Shown: positions 44,782 through 56,010, counted from the first letter of the stretch. The stretch is DNA of 64,000 bases from Adenophora triphylla var. japonica (GCA_022495995.1 JAFEMH010001359.1:1-64000); one strand, 5' to 3'. Made by a program: numbers and translations. Notes: generated by a model from the letters alone, not told the origin.

Positions 44782-45586
44782 CCCGCCCGTGGTAACTGCA
44801 AATACATGATCATTGCAGTCGACTACTTCTCCAAGTGGATAGAAGCAAAGGCCTTAGCTAAAATTACAGAGGAGAATGCAATTAACTTCGTCCATGACTT
44901 TATCTGGTGTCGCTTTAGGGTCCCACACACTATCATCTCTGACCACGGACTCCAATTCTCTAAGGCTTTTACAGCAGAATTGAACATACTAGGAGTCAGA
45001 TACATCAAGTCCTCTGTAAGTCGGCCTCAATGTAATGGACAAGCGGAAGCAGAAAACAAACTGGTGCTAACAGCCCTAACCAAAACCTAAAGGGAAGTGA
45101 TGGTAGATGGTTGGACGAAATTCCATTTGCCTTGTGGGCAGTTCGCACAACCAACCGGAGGCCAACCGGGGAAACCCCATTTGCCTAACTCTTGGCTCTG
45201 AGGCTATGTCACCAACAGAGATGGCCATCCCCACAACCCAAAATACCAACTATGACGAGCAAGTCAAACAAGTCAATAGCCTGCTAGGCCTAGACTTAGT
45301 AGATGAAAGGAGGCTGGCTACTCAGATGAGAATGGTGAATTTCAAACAAAAGACTAAACCCTACCATGACAAAAGAGTACACAAAAGAATATTTCAAGTT
45401 GGGGACTTGGTAATTAGAAAAATTGAAGCTACGGGCAGGAAAGCTGAGTAGAACAAGTTCTCCCCAAATTGGGAAGGTCCTTACATCCGTACTCAAGTCA
45501 TTAGAGAAGAGGCCTACAAAATGAAGACCCCAGATGGAATAGAGCTAAAACATCCATGGCGCTACGACCATCTCCGGAGATATTAG
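44782..45586 (+). pseudogene. pol: Element E: Ty3/gypsy integrase, C-terminal half of pol
   Basis: This begins within the integrase catalytic core: YMIIAVDYFSKWIEAKA (first catalytic Asp), IISDHGLQFSKAF (second Asp) and NGQAEAENK (catalytic Glu) about 35 residues later. After a stop near 45088 the match continues in other frames with RWLDEIPFALWAVRTT, then LGSEAMSPTEM, YHDKRVHKRIFQVGDLVIRK, and finally NWEGPY and HPWRYDHLRRY followed by TAG at 45584-45586. The GPY/F-type ending is usual for Ty3/gypsy integrases. There are at least two frameshifts and several stops. The N-terminal zinc-binding part is to the left of D, outside the window. The enzyme joined element DNA to the chromosome; this copy is dead. 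Confidence 0.9.
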
Positions 45587-46699
45587 CACTAGTTTATAAG
45601 TCTATTTTTTGTGAAGTAGATTAGATTTAAATTCTTTGCTTTTTATTGCTTACGAATAGAGTAGGATTGCAGTTTGATGTAATCAGTTTCAATTAATAAA
45701 TTTAGCATTTGTCAAAAAATAACTCAGCAAAGGCTAAGACGAGCAAGCTACTACTCACACCTTGGATGAAATGTCCAATTTCTAAAGATGAGCAGCCTAT
45801 ACTGCTCGCACCTTGGATGAAATGTCCAAGTCCTAAAGACGAGCAACCTACTACTCGCACCTTGGATGAAATGTCCAAGTCCTAAAGACGAGCAGCCTAC
45901 TGCTCGCACCTTGGATGAAATGTCCAAGTCCTAAGATGAGCAGCATACTGCTCGCACCTTAGGTGAAATGCCTAAGTTACTAAGATGAGCAACCCACTAC
46001 TCGCACATTAGGAGAAATGCCTAAGTTACTAATACGAGCAGCCTACTGCTCGCACCTTAGGCGAAATGACTAAGTTACTAATACGAGCAGCCTACTGCTC
46101 GCACCTTAGGTAAAATGCATAAGTTACTAAGACGGGCATCCATTGCTCGCACCTTAGAAAAGATGCCTAAGACGTTCACAAATGTCTATGTCAATCAAAA
46201 TACTTTGTAAAAGCAAGATTAGCATACTCGGCGTAATGGAACAAGACACCTAAATCGGGCACCTAACTCCAACTAAAAAGGCAAGATGCCCAAGTGTTTC
46301 TGTCAAGCAGCCTCCTCGACTTTAAGAAATCAAAATGCCTAAGTACAAAGACGGGCAAGTTACCTCAGAAAAATGGTGAAATGCCTATGTCGATCACCCT
46401 CCTTGATATAAAGGAGTTAAAGGTCATACATTACACAACATACATTTAACAAACACAAGCAATACAAAAGAATTTCAAAACAAGCATGGAAGAAAAAAGT
46501 ACATCATATTAAAAGACTAACAAAGCCTCCCTAAAAAGGGGCCAAGGCTGGCAGTCAAATGTATTACCCCCTCAAAATGGGCTAAGGCAGTTAAAGCAGA
46601 AAAATTAAAGGGGTGGAGCTTGTTCAGATTACATCAACAAAAATTACAAAAGAAAAAAAAGGTGGAACTTGTTCATATTACTTCACCAATTAAAAGAAA
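45587..46699 (+). other. Element E: 3' untranslated region
   Basis: This follows the pol stop. It contains the 49-bp array (45729-46170) and then A-rich sequence up to the end of the antisense gene. No sense-strand gene is visible. Confidence 0.6.
45729..46170 (+). repeat. 49-bp minisatellite with a hairpin in each unit, about 9 copies (element E)
   Basis: The unit has CGAGCAGCCTACTGCTCG, CACCTTGGATGAAATGTCC and AAGTCCTAAAGA; starts 45841 and 45890 are 49 bp apart. CGAGCAG/CTGCTCG forms a perfect 7-bp stem with a ccta loop in the standard unit. Later units replace GGATG by AGGTG or AGGCG. Confidence 0.88.
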
Positions 46700-49609
46700 T
46701 CAAGGCTTGTCCCCATCCCTAAATAAATCATCCTGCTCGACTTCTCCTTCTAGGAAGGTGACCTGCCCGGCTTGACCTTCCTCGACCTCCTCCTCCTCGT
46801 CTCCTGAAGCCTCCTCATCTTTAATCTTCTGAATAAGGGCATTAATATTTTGAGGGTCAACAGGAGGAGGGACCCAAGCTGCTCGGCCTTCTCTGGAGTC
46901 CTGGGCGGCAATAACCTTGAGAGCATTTTTAGAATAAGGCACCAGGGAGTGCCCTGACCGGGCAAGGTCATCATAAGCATCCTGGCAGATGAGCCGGGCA
47001 AGTAAGCCCACATCGGCATTAAGGTTTGGGTCCACCATGGCCCTTCTAGATAAATGAAGATAACTATCAGAATACATTGTGGATGTTTTCTCTGCCAGGG
47101 CTTGTTTGAAGGTCGGGCTAACCTTATATTGGGCAATGGCATCTGCTACCTGGAAGGAAAGCTGGCCTCCAACAGTTTGTACCGGGCACCAGAGTTCTCA
47201 AAATTCTTTTTTAGCTCGGCCCTTATCTTCTCGAGCTCCTCCTGCTCGACCTTGTTCACTTCCTCGGCCTTAGCCAATGCCTCCTTGGCCGCCCTCTCCG
47301 CCTCCACGGCTTTAGCCTTGGCCGCCTTTTGGGCATCCACTTCCCCCCTCAACGACCTCAAGAGCTCCACGGCCTTTTGCAGGTCGGCTTTATCTTTCTC
47401 TGCCTGCCTCTCAAGCTTCTGTTCAAGCTCGTCGGAGGTTTTGCTCCTAATTGCCTCATAGGCCGTGACCGTGGCAAGCTGTACAAGAAGAAAAAACATT
47501 ATTAAAAAATTACAAGTGTTATGTTGAGGGAATAACTACAATATGACGACAAAGCTTACCTCACTGACAAGGAGGCCCTTCCTATTAGCCAAGTGCTCCC
47601 TACTTGGCTTAGTATCGATGAAGTGGTCCAGAAGATCATCATACATTGCTCGATGAATGACAGATCGTCCCAGCCTCAACTTGGGGCCCTTTCGGGCAAG
47701 CACATCCAGACCTTTGATTGAAGGGGGTTGGCATAAGTCACTGGCCACCTACTCGGCCTTGACATATGTTTTGACATGCCGAGCAGTAGCCTCAGATAAG
47801 GAGGGACCAGTAGAAATCCTCTTGGAGGAGAGCTCCTCGGACACGACCTCCACCCTTGGTCTTTATTGACATGGGGTCCGCTACCCGTCTTCAGTGTCAT
47901 CGGTTTCCTCCAAACCGGCTTATCTTAGAACCTCTCCAACATCGTGGGTCATCTCTTGGGCCCCTTGCTCCTCCCCGGTCTGGGCCTCCTGCCTATCAAG
48001 TTCCTCCTCAGGGGGTGCTCCTGCTCCCCCAACTAGTTTAAGGGGCAAGGCCCTAGATTCCTTAGTAGACAAAATGGCTTAACGAGAAATGGCGTATTCT
48101 CATCTTTTGCTCTTAGGCGAGGACCTGGACGTCCTCCTTTTCAAATTCATATGTGCCTGGGAATCCAAAACTTCATCCTCCATTTGTTATATTTGCTCCT
48201 CGGTGAGGTCTGCAAGGAGAAGAACAAACAAAATTTGTAAAATGACGACGAGAAAGGAGAAAATCATGTTACATAAAATGCAAGTATTAAGACGTGAGAA
48301 AGGAAATTGCAGTCATAGACATCATTCTCGGATAAACAACGGTTCTCATACAACTCATATGTCACACTGGAAGTGAAATACAAGAAATGGGTTTGATTTT
48401 TGACCAGAGAGATTTGATTTTTGAATCGATTTAGAAATCGGATGATGAGTTTGGGATTCCAGGATATAGTGCTCGCCCGGTGATAATCAAATTCTTCCCG
48501 CAGCCCATAATTTACCGGAGCTATTCCAGCGAACGCAGTGGTTTCTGACCAGGACCCGATATAGGTCATTTTTTGACCGGTAGTGATCGAACCGCCGAAT
48601 TGGAAAAATTAGGTGCAATCATATCGCTTTGTATCGGCTAAGTTCACGATTTGGAGATAAGCGGACTCGAACAGATGACATCCGTCGTAGGGTAAACCAC
48701 CGCCTCTCAGGTCCCCCGACTGATTCTACCATAGAGGCCAACGATAGACAATAAATCCCCCCTGAACACAGCTTACAACTTTCATCGTACTGTGCTCTCC
48801 AAAGAGATTGACAAGATCTCCTTCTTTAATAGCACTGGACGGGGACGAGGGGCATCTGCCCATCAAGGGGACCAGGCATAATGCCGGCATGTACATAATA
48901 GCGTTAGTCAGTTTCCAAACTTGACCAACACAGAGTCCCTACCTGGGCAAACTGTTCCAACCTCTCAACCAAACGGTCACTCCATTCGGGCCTCCATACT
49001 TGCTCGGGCACTAAGGGAAACCTAGAAGGAGCAGCAAACTCCCAACCTTGCATGCTCTCCACCTGGATAACGTGATTGTTCCAGCCATACACCTTGCTCG
49101 ACACTGGATATATTTAGGCAGTTAGGGTCACTTCTCACCACTAAGACACAGGTGTCCTCTTTATAACTCACCAAGAAAAACCTATGAAAAACGAACTGTC
49201 AAGGCTCAAAACTGAGACTACATCGTAACACAATAAAGCCGGTCAAATACCTCACGACATTAGCTCCTATTATAGTGGGGACGGCCTACATGTCCTCTAA
49301 AAACTCCCAGATGAACGGGTCAACGGGAAGACGGAGACCTAGTTGAAATTGCATATAGAAAAAAGAAACATGGTTCAAACTGTATAAAAATCCTTCAAAG
49401 CATCTTTATCATGGGTAGGTGCACCGGGGACATAAGTTAAGCGGTACTCGTCCCTAGATACCCCAAACTTATCATGTAACTCCTCGATCATGGGGTCCCC
49501 GACTTTGACTTGTCTAGCCCTATGTGTACCAGAACTTCCTCTTTGGGACCTACCATGGCCTCTTGAACGGGCACCAGCATATGCCCCCTTGGCAAAAGCA
49601 TCAACAGTC
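46700..49609 (-). pseudogene. Element E antisense gene, 3' part: Transposase_28-like protein with coiled coil
   Basis: On the minus strand a conserved block starts at 49609 (VDAFAKGAYAGARSRG, then GDPMIEELHDKFGVSRDEYR). After a probable intron near 49360 comes LRLPVDPFIWEFLEDM and NVVRYLTGFIVLRC, which resembles the putative gypsy-type transposon domain (Transposase_28). Further down are GWNNHVIQVESMQGWEF (49085), a KGPKLRLGRSVIHRAMYDD exon ending at SE|GTAAGC (47557), a long charged coiled coil (47480-47150, ELEQKLERQAEKDKADLQ), and VADAIAQYKVSPTFKQAL to YDDLARSGHSLVPYSKN, ending in an acidic tail and TGA at 46702-46700. Frameshifts near 47152 and elsewhere, and stops around 49300-49260, show decay. 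Exons are richer in G+C than the surroundings. The family assignment is by memory of its motifs. Confidence 0.6.
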
Positions 49610-49614
49610 CTCCC
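49610..49614 (+). repeat. Target site duplication of the solo LTR (left), CTCCC
   Basis: CTCCC precedes TGTGAGTACC and recurs at 51395-51399. Confidence 0.9.
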
Positions 49615-51394
49615 TGTGAGTACCCCGATCCGAACTCAAGTTTTGGATTCAATTTAATTAAATTTGGGCTTATACAAATTGCTAAAAAGCAATTAGGGTC
49701 CAAAAATCCCAGCAGCCCACCAATTCATTGGGCCTGCCAGCCACTTGGCCCATTATGGCCAAAAGATGTACGCTGTCGGACGACATGGACATTAAGGCGG
49801 TTTAACTGCCTATGTCGTGCGACATAAGAAGTCCCAGAGCCCACCAATCCATTGGGCCTGCCAGCCACTTGGCCCATTATGGCCAAAATGTGTACGCTGT
49901 CGTCCGACAAGGGCCACTAAGGCGGTTTAACTGCCTATGTCGGACGACATAAGAAGCCCCATCAGGATGCCTATAAATAGAAGGCATGGCTAGTCATTTG
50001 AGGAGGAGGAAAAGGAGAGAAGGAAGAGAACCAAAAAGTGAGGGCCAAGTTCTGAGAGGAATACCAGAAAAATAGGGGAAACTCTTGCCAAATAGAGTCC
50101 CTCCCTCTCTCCTCACACACACACACTCACCTCTCTCCTCACACACACACACCTCAAGGTCAAGACTCCAAGAAGCTTCCTTTGGTGGTAATTGAATGGG
50201 TAGACACCATACTATTGGTGATCCTACTTCGTGGACTACAATAGGTAGACCCTAAACCTCTCTCTCCCTTTAAATAAAGTCTTTAAATATACCTTGCATG
50301 CATATTTGCTCTCTTACCATGTATAAATTGGGATTTTGCATGACAAAGGTGGTGGAGGAGTGAATCTTCAATATTCACTTCTCCCCACCTCAGATCTGGA
50401 CATTTGGTGGTACACACACCAATAAAGCTTCAATCTTTGCCTAGCTACATTGGGTTAGGAAGTGATGGCTACTTCAAAGTGGCCATAAAATATGTGATTT
50501 ATCACATTTGGTCACTAAAGCCATGTGATCTTCCCATAATACCCACATTATAGTTTTATATTACTGTTTATAATCAATAAAGATGCTTGGTTTGCTTGGG
50601 GAACAAAGGAGGAACCAAACAGATCGAAGGGCACTGAAATAGGCTCCCATGTCGTGCGACATAGGTCTCCATGGAGATCCCGTGTCATACGACATGGGAC
50701 TCCCAAGGCCGCAAAGCCATTCTTGGACTTCGGGACCAAGCTAGGCCCATCCCTTTGGGACTCAAAGCCTACCCAAGCATCTTCTGGTTCATAAGCTACT
50801 ATTTGGGTGCCTAAACTCAGTTTGGGCACAACCCACTTGACGGAAGAGGATCACCACGTGACATAGAAGACTTCAAAAGACTCTATGTCATGTGACATCC
50901 GCGTCGACAAAGCCTATCGTGACTTTGTCCACTCCCATCAACCCCAAACTGGGTTCTAGACCACTAAATAGTGTCCTAAATGAGCGAAATAATGTCTTTT
51001 CATTTCTCGAGTAACTTTACCTCTGTAAGGGACAATCTGTCTCAAAACCTCTGCCTTGTGATAAAAGATATCACGTGTAAAAAGGGTGCGGACCCCTATC
51101 ATGGCTCGCAAGTTGTATTCAGTTCCATACCATTAATGAAATCTAAGGCTTGCACACTTTACTTGTTTACACACATCGCACACACACTTTAAATGTCCAT
51201 ATTTGTCCAAATGTTGATTGAAAGTCCCGAAAGGGTCGTGTTGGGTGAACTCTCTAGTTCTTCCCAACACGTAACCAGACTCCCGGACCCAAAATCTCTT
51301 AAAATTAGGTTTTTCAATGTTTTCCTCTAAAAACGGCGTGGCGTCTCAAAAAAAAAGAGAAAATACTTCTTGTTTTCGGGCGAGCGTTCATTCA
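49615..51394 (+). mobile_element. Solo LTR, 1.78 kb, inserted in the antisense gene of element E
   Basis: Starts TGTGAGTACCCCG, ends GCGTTCATTCA, flanked by CTCCC. A TATA box (CTATAAATAG, about 49972-49981) and a U5 block (GTAACCAGACTCC, GGCGTGGCGTCTC at 51335-51347) identify it as a relative of the LTRs of D and C. The PBS look-alike TGGCGTCTC has one change. With no internal sequence and a clean duplication, it is a solo LTR left by LTR-LTR recombination. Confidence 0.9.
49711..49955 (+). repeat. 123-bp tandem duplication in U3 of the solo LTR, with CG-centred dyads
   Basis: Two copies contain CCCACCAAT-CATTGGGCC, CACTTGGCCCATTATGGCC and AAGGCGGTTTAACTGCC. Each carries dyads of the type TGTCGGACGACA, ATGTCGTGCGACAT or TGTCGTCCGACA (49773, 49811, 49897, 49933). 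Further such dyads lie downstream of TATA (about 50649, 50681, 50881). Confidence 0.8.
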
Positions 51395-51399
51395 CTCCC

Positions 51400-51847
51400 T
51401 GACGAGGAAGGACGAACTGAAGGACTAGCAGAACCTTGACCTCTTCCCGATATATCTGAAGAATAAACAACGAAATAAGTGTTGGACAAAGGCATAGTTA
51501 ATGACAAGGGTGAGGAAGTATCCCTCCCCGTTTTACTCATCAATGTAGAGGAGGGAACCTCACCTAACATTGGACACTCTAAGTGATTGGCCTTCAGGTA
51601 GTACAAATTAATATGGTTGAGAATTTCTGTCCAACTTTGGAACACCATGACATTGGGGGAGTCAACATTAAGACGGTCAATCTTAAATCGACTAGGATAA
51701 GCAACATCAGTCCCAGGAGTTTGGTAAAATCTCCCAAATCTCATTCAAACTCACCATCCATGGACCATCAACCCGTTGGTAGATCCGAAGGTTTTTGGTG
51801 TGGTAACAATACAAGACGTTTGAATTGCTTCTCCACGTTCTAGCCAT
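51400..51847 (-). pseudogene. Element E antisense gene, 5' part
   Basis: ATG at 51847 on the minus strand starts MARTWRSNSN and continues to VDGPWMVSLNEIWEIL. A one-base shift near 51710-51720 leads to VAYPSRFKIDRLNVD, VMVFQSWTEILNHINLYY and a Ser-rich stretch (DISGRGQGSASPSVRPSS). This runs directly into the 49609 block if the solo LTR and one CTCCC are left out, so the insertion split one exon. I do not recognise a domain in this N-terminal part. Confidence 0.5.
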
Positions 51848-52160
51848 GTCGAGGAAGTAAGAAGAAGTGGTTACAAAGGAAGTTTGAGACCCAAAGTACG
51901 GACAACAATGGCGGTTCAAACCCAGGCAAAAACCCCAAACAAGATTCAAACGAAAAAACGTACAAAAACAGTTGAGAATGGAGAAATTACCTGTTGATGA
52001 AGATGAAATTGGAAAGATGGAATAAAGCGAACTCAAATCACCAATAAATTAAGCACCAAATGTCAAGAACTCTCCAAACAATTCGCACCTTATGGGTTCT
52101 TCTCAAGTCTTAACGGTGATAAAAGATTGAAATTGAAGAGGATTTGACCTTTTATACCCA
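51848..52160 (-). promoter_or_regulatory. Promoter and 5' leader of the element E antisense gene
   Basis: A TATAAAA box on the minus strand (52156-52150) lies about 300 bp before the ATG. A consensus-like donor (CAACAG|GTAATT, exon end at 51991) suggests an intron in the leader; the acceptor was not assigned. Confidence 0.5.
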
Positions 52161-53090
52161 GATCCAAACGGATACGAATTGACAAAATGGGTCATCACAT
52201 ATTCCCATCTCCGCATTTAATACATTTGACCTTGTAAAAATATACATTTTTACCTTATATTCAAAATATATTTACAATAATAACACTAGTATTTTTTTTA
52301 TTTTTTAAAAACATGGTGGTCGACCAACCCCCTTTGTCTCTTCCTAGCCTTGCCACTGTTCATAGTCACTACTCTTATCCAAAAATCTCACTGTGATTCG
52401 AGGATAGAGTGGGAGTGGGAGTGGGAGTGGGAGTGGGGTTTATGATGCAGACTTGATTACAACTGGAATAATTATATGTTCCAATTATTAAAATATTGTG
52501 GATTTTTCAATCTTAAAATGTGAGTCTTATTCTAAAGTATGTGGATTTTTCAATCTTAATATGTGAGTCTTATTCTAAAGTATGTGGATTTTTCAATCTT
52601 AATATGTGAGTCTTATTCTAAAATTGCCCTCTCAACGATAAGGACAATTTTTTTTACTTATTATGTTTCGAAAAAAATTGTATCATTCTGATTTTTATTA
52701 TCAATTCAATGAAATTTTGATCATTACTTTATGATTTTACTATTCTTATGCAAATATAAAATTGTTATTAATTCACTATAAGAAACACTATCCTAAACAA
52801 TTTTTAGAATTATATCAAAATAATTAGATTTTAATAAAATTATGTTTAAAATTTAATTGATTTAATTATAAAATCAAAATTAGACTAACTTTATGAAACA
52901 AAAGAAATATTAAAAAAATTGTAATACAAATATCGATGAGAGGATGATGCATGAATCCCTAGGTTATGAAGCAAGACTGTTTTTCAGAGATTTCAAAATA
53001 GTAAAATTTGAAGCCTAGATAAACGATTTTTTTTTAATTATTCCATTTTAAATTAATATTTATCCAAATGATATCAGGAAAAATTTATGT
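52161..53090 (+). other. A+T-rich non-coding stretch with small repeats
   Basis: I see no gene. A GGGAGT microsatellite lies at about 52409-52436. A 43-bp tandem repeat with TGTGGATTTTTCAATCTTAA and GTGAGTCTTATTCTAAA occurs three times at about 52497-52623. The rest has no recognisable element, and the end of E is not clear. Confidence 0.55.
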
Positions 53091-53111
53091 ACCAAAATGA
53101 TCATTTTATGT

Positions 53112-53310
53112 GAAGTCGGCATTGGCAATGTCGTTTTTAGCTTGAAGTCGGCACTACCAATGCCAACTTTAGTCAGTCAAAAGTCAGCCCATTGGTGGTT
53201 AGTTAATTGCATTAATTAGGTTATCCGGTTTAAGTGAAGTCCTCATTGTCAATACCGACTTCAATTAGGGTTTTAGTGAAGTCGGCATTGACAATGCCGA
53301 CTTCAAGCCA
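53112..53310 (+). repeat. Cluster of GAAGTCGGCATTG dyads upstream of the MULE gene
   Basis: GAAGTCGGCATTG is followed by its complement CAATGCCGACTTC around one base at about 53278-53304, a nearly perfect 27-bp palindrome. Weaker versions are at about 53115, 53141 and 53237. They lie between A+T-rich sequence and the transposase start, possibly in or near the terminal region of the MULE. Confidence 0.6.
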
Positions 53311-53635
53311 AATAAAATCCCCTCACAGCCTCTTCTTTCTCATTCTTTCATAACCATTTCTCTGTCCATTCTCATTCTTTCATAACCTTTTCTCTGTCCA
53401 TTTCAATTTCAAAGCTCAACATTCTTCAATATTTTGTGAATTAAGCATTATTTAAGGTACATTTTATTCTTTTTTATATATTTTAATTTGTATAATGTGA
53501 TTGTAAACTAGAGTTAGTGTTGTTTTTTTTATATGTTTTGATTGTCGAATTAATTGTTATATTTTGATTTGTATAATGTGATTTGTTGCTTTTTTATATA
53601 TTTTGATTGTTAAATTAATTTGTTTAGGAAAAAAT

Positions 53636-56010
53636 ATGAGTGGACTTCCACTTATTTTCATGTGCTACTGGAGAGGAGATGATGAACACCCGTTTGGAGA
53701 TAGTAATCTTGAACAGGGACCGAAATTTCCACTTAGGGCAAAAACTCGTTGGAGTTACAAATAATTGATTAGGAAGTTATATAAGAAAATTGATATAGAT
53801 CCAAGGGATTGTAAGTTGAAAGTTATTTGTAGATATCCTCATATGATGGGCAATGGGTTTGCAAATTACATTCCGCTTGAAGTCGAGGATGATATGTGTG
53901 TGAAAGTCATGTTTGATGTTTCTGCTCAATTAAGTGGGATTGGTAGCTTGCAGTTGTATATTATCATGAAATTTGGATTTTTTGACAATAATTTGCGTTC
54001 TGATGAGGTTGAAACACGTGAGGAGCTGATACAAAATGATAACTACCTTGAGAGAGATGCTTTTGGTTTTGAAACACATTGGAAAGAGGAAAGGGAAGTG
54101 GAATCGGAAGTGGAAGCAAAATTGGACGTGGAAGGGGAAGGGGAAGAGGTAGATGAACGTGAAAATGATGATGATTCAGATTATGAAAGTCATATCCTTG
54201 CAGTAAGTTCTGATGCTGATTCTGAATATGAAGATTGTTCGAGTCCAACTGATAACGAGAATGAGGGTGATGATGGGGAAGGTGGTGATGTAGGAGCACA
54301 GATGATTACTTTTCAAGGTGAACCGCAAAATCAAATGTATGTAAGAGGAGACTATCAATTTTACCGTGATATTGGTGAAGGGTCAGAGAATTGTGATAAT
54401 AGTGAATACAAGTTTGCAGAATGGAATGCGGAGAGTGATGGAATCGCTAAAGGTATTCGCTTCTCAGACAAGATTGATGTACAATACCAAATAAAGAAGT
54501 ACCATATTAAGAAGAATATGAGGTTCAAGGTGAGAAAGAGCACACCGCAAAAGTGGACTATTGAGTGTTTGGTGAAACAGTTCCCCTGCAATTTCTATGT
54601 GAATGTGAGTCTGAAGAAGGGTGGGTACTGGGAAGTAACTAAGTACAAGGGTCCACATTCTTGCTTGGCTTCAGATGTTAGCGGCGATCATCCTAATTTA
54701 GATGCTAAATTTATAGGACGAGAAGTTTTCGATCTTGTCAAGGCTGATCCAGAGTACAAGATTAAGCTTATCATGATAAATATAAAATCAGATTATGGTA
54801 AGGATGTTTCATATCAGAAGGCATGGTGTGGTAAACAAAAAGCCATCGCTCAAGCATATGGGGACTGAGATGAATCTTATAGAAAGTTGCCACGTTTGTT
54901 AGCAGCTATTCAAAAGTAGAACCCTTCAACCATTGTGGAGTTTTCTAATTGTCCTGAAGCTGGTCCTCCAGGTTCATTTGACCGTGTGTTCTGGGCATTT
55001 GGCCCTTGTTTGGAAGCATTCTCTCATTGTCGTCCTGTCATTTATGTTGATGGCACATTCTTGCATGGAAGATATAAAGGGGTAATACTTATTACTATGG
55101 GTGTCGATGCAAATGATAGTTTACTTCCACTTGCTTTTGCTCTTGTTGAAAAAGAGGACCATGAAAACTGGTCTTGGTTCTGACATCTTGTTTGCAGACA
55201 TGTTATTAGGATTCATGAAGTTTGTTTGATATCTGATCGCCACAATGGGATCCTTGCCACTATTGGAGAAAATGGATGGCCACGAACTGTTGTGCACAGG
55301 TGGTGCATGTTGCATTTACGAGCTAATTTCCTTTACACTCATAAGGGTGTTGGCTTAAAAGATCTTTTTTGGCGTGCTGTTAGCGCCACCCAGGAACGGA
55401 AGATGAAATATTTCTTGGCTCAGATTCGTATAATCAATCGCGAGGCAGTTAAATGGTTTGAGTTTTTAGATGCTAAAAAGTGGTCAATGGCGCATGATGG
55501 TGGATATAAGTACGACATTAAGACTACCAATTTGTCTGAGGTTTTTAATGGTGTCATGAAAGGAGCACGAGGGATGCCTATTTCGGGTATTGTTGAGATG
55601 GCCTTCTATAGGTGTGTGGAATACTTTCAAAATAGACTCTCGGTATCAATAAGGGCTTTAGGGGGTATCCTGGTAACCCCAACATAAATGCGAGACTGCA
55701 ATTCAGTCAAAGGGTCCAACAAAAATATGACTTCAACTTGAAGAAGGCCAGCTATCATAGTGTTAGAAGGTTTAACAATACTCCAGTAGGTGTTTATCAA
55801 GTTACAACTGGGCGACGCGGTGAAAGGGGTGGAAGGATTCAAGTGGTGGAATTGGGTCCTCGAACATGCACTGGTGGTAAATGGGTGCAATATCATTACC
55901 CTTGTTCGCATGCTCTTGCCTGCTTCAAAGCCCAACATATTGTGGTTTAAATTTTGTTGATTCTTTTTACAGTCTTGAGGCGTACTACAATACATGGAGG
56001 GGCACTTTTA
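53636..56010 (+). pseudogene. Mutator-like (MULE) transposase pseudogene
   Basis: ATG at 53636; a TAA interrupts at 53762. The long frame that follows encodes an N-terminal domain, an acidic linker (54060-54300) and a MuDR-type DNA-binding domain (GIRFSDKIDVQYQIKKYHIK, then C-x6-C and HSC zinc ligands near 54570-54665). After a TGA at 54866-54868 the catalytic domain follows: VIYVDGTFLHGRYKG (first Asp), LISDRHNGI (second Asp), WCMLHLRANF, and NLSEVFNGVMKGARG (catalytic Glu). A stop at 55181 and a frameshift near 55680 break it further. A SWIM zinc-finger remnant, YPCSHALACF, ends near 55930. Similarity (FVDSFYSLEAYYNTW) fades at about 56010, where a copia sequence begins on the other strand. 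The protein normally cuts and moves Mutator-type DNA transposons; this copy is inactive. Confidence 0.88.

Noticed and set aside
54176..54358. Minus-strand open frames opposite the MULE acidic linker
   Set aside because: Shadows of the transposase frame.
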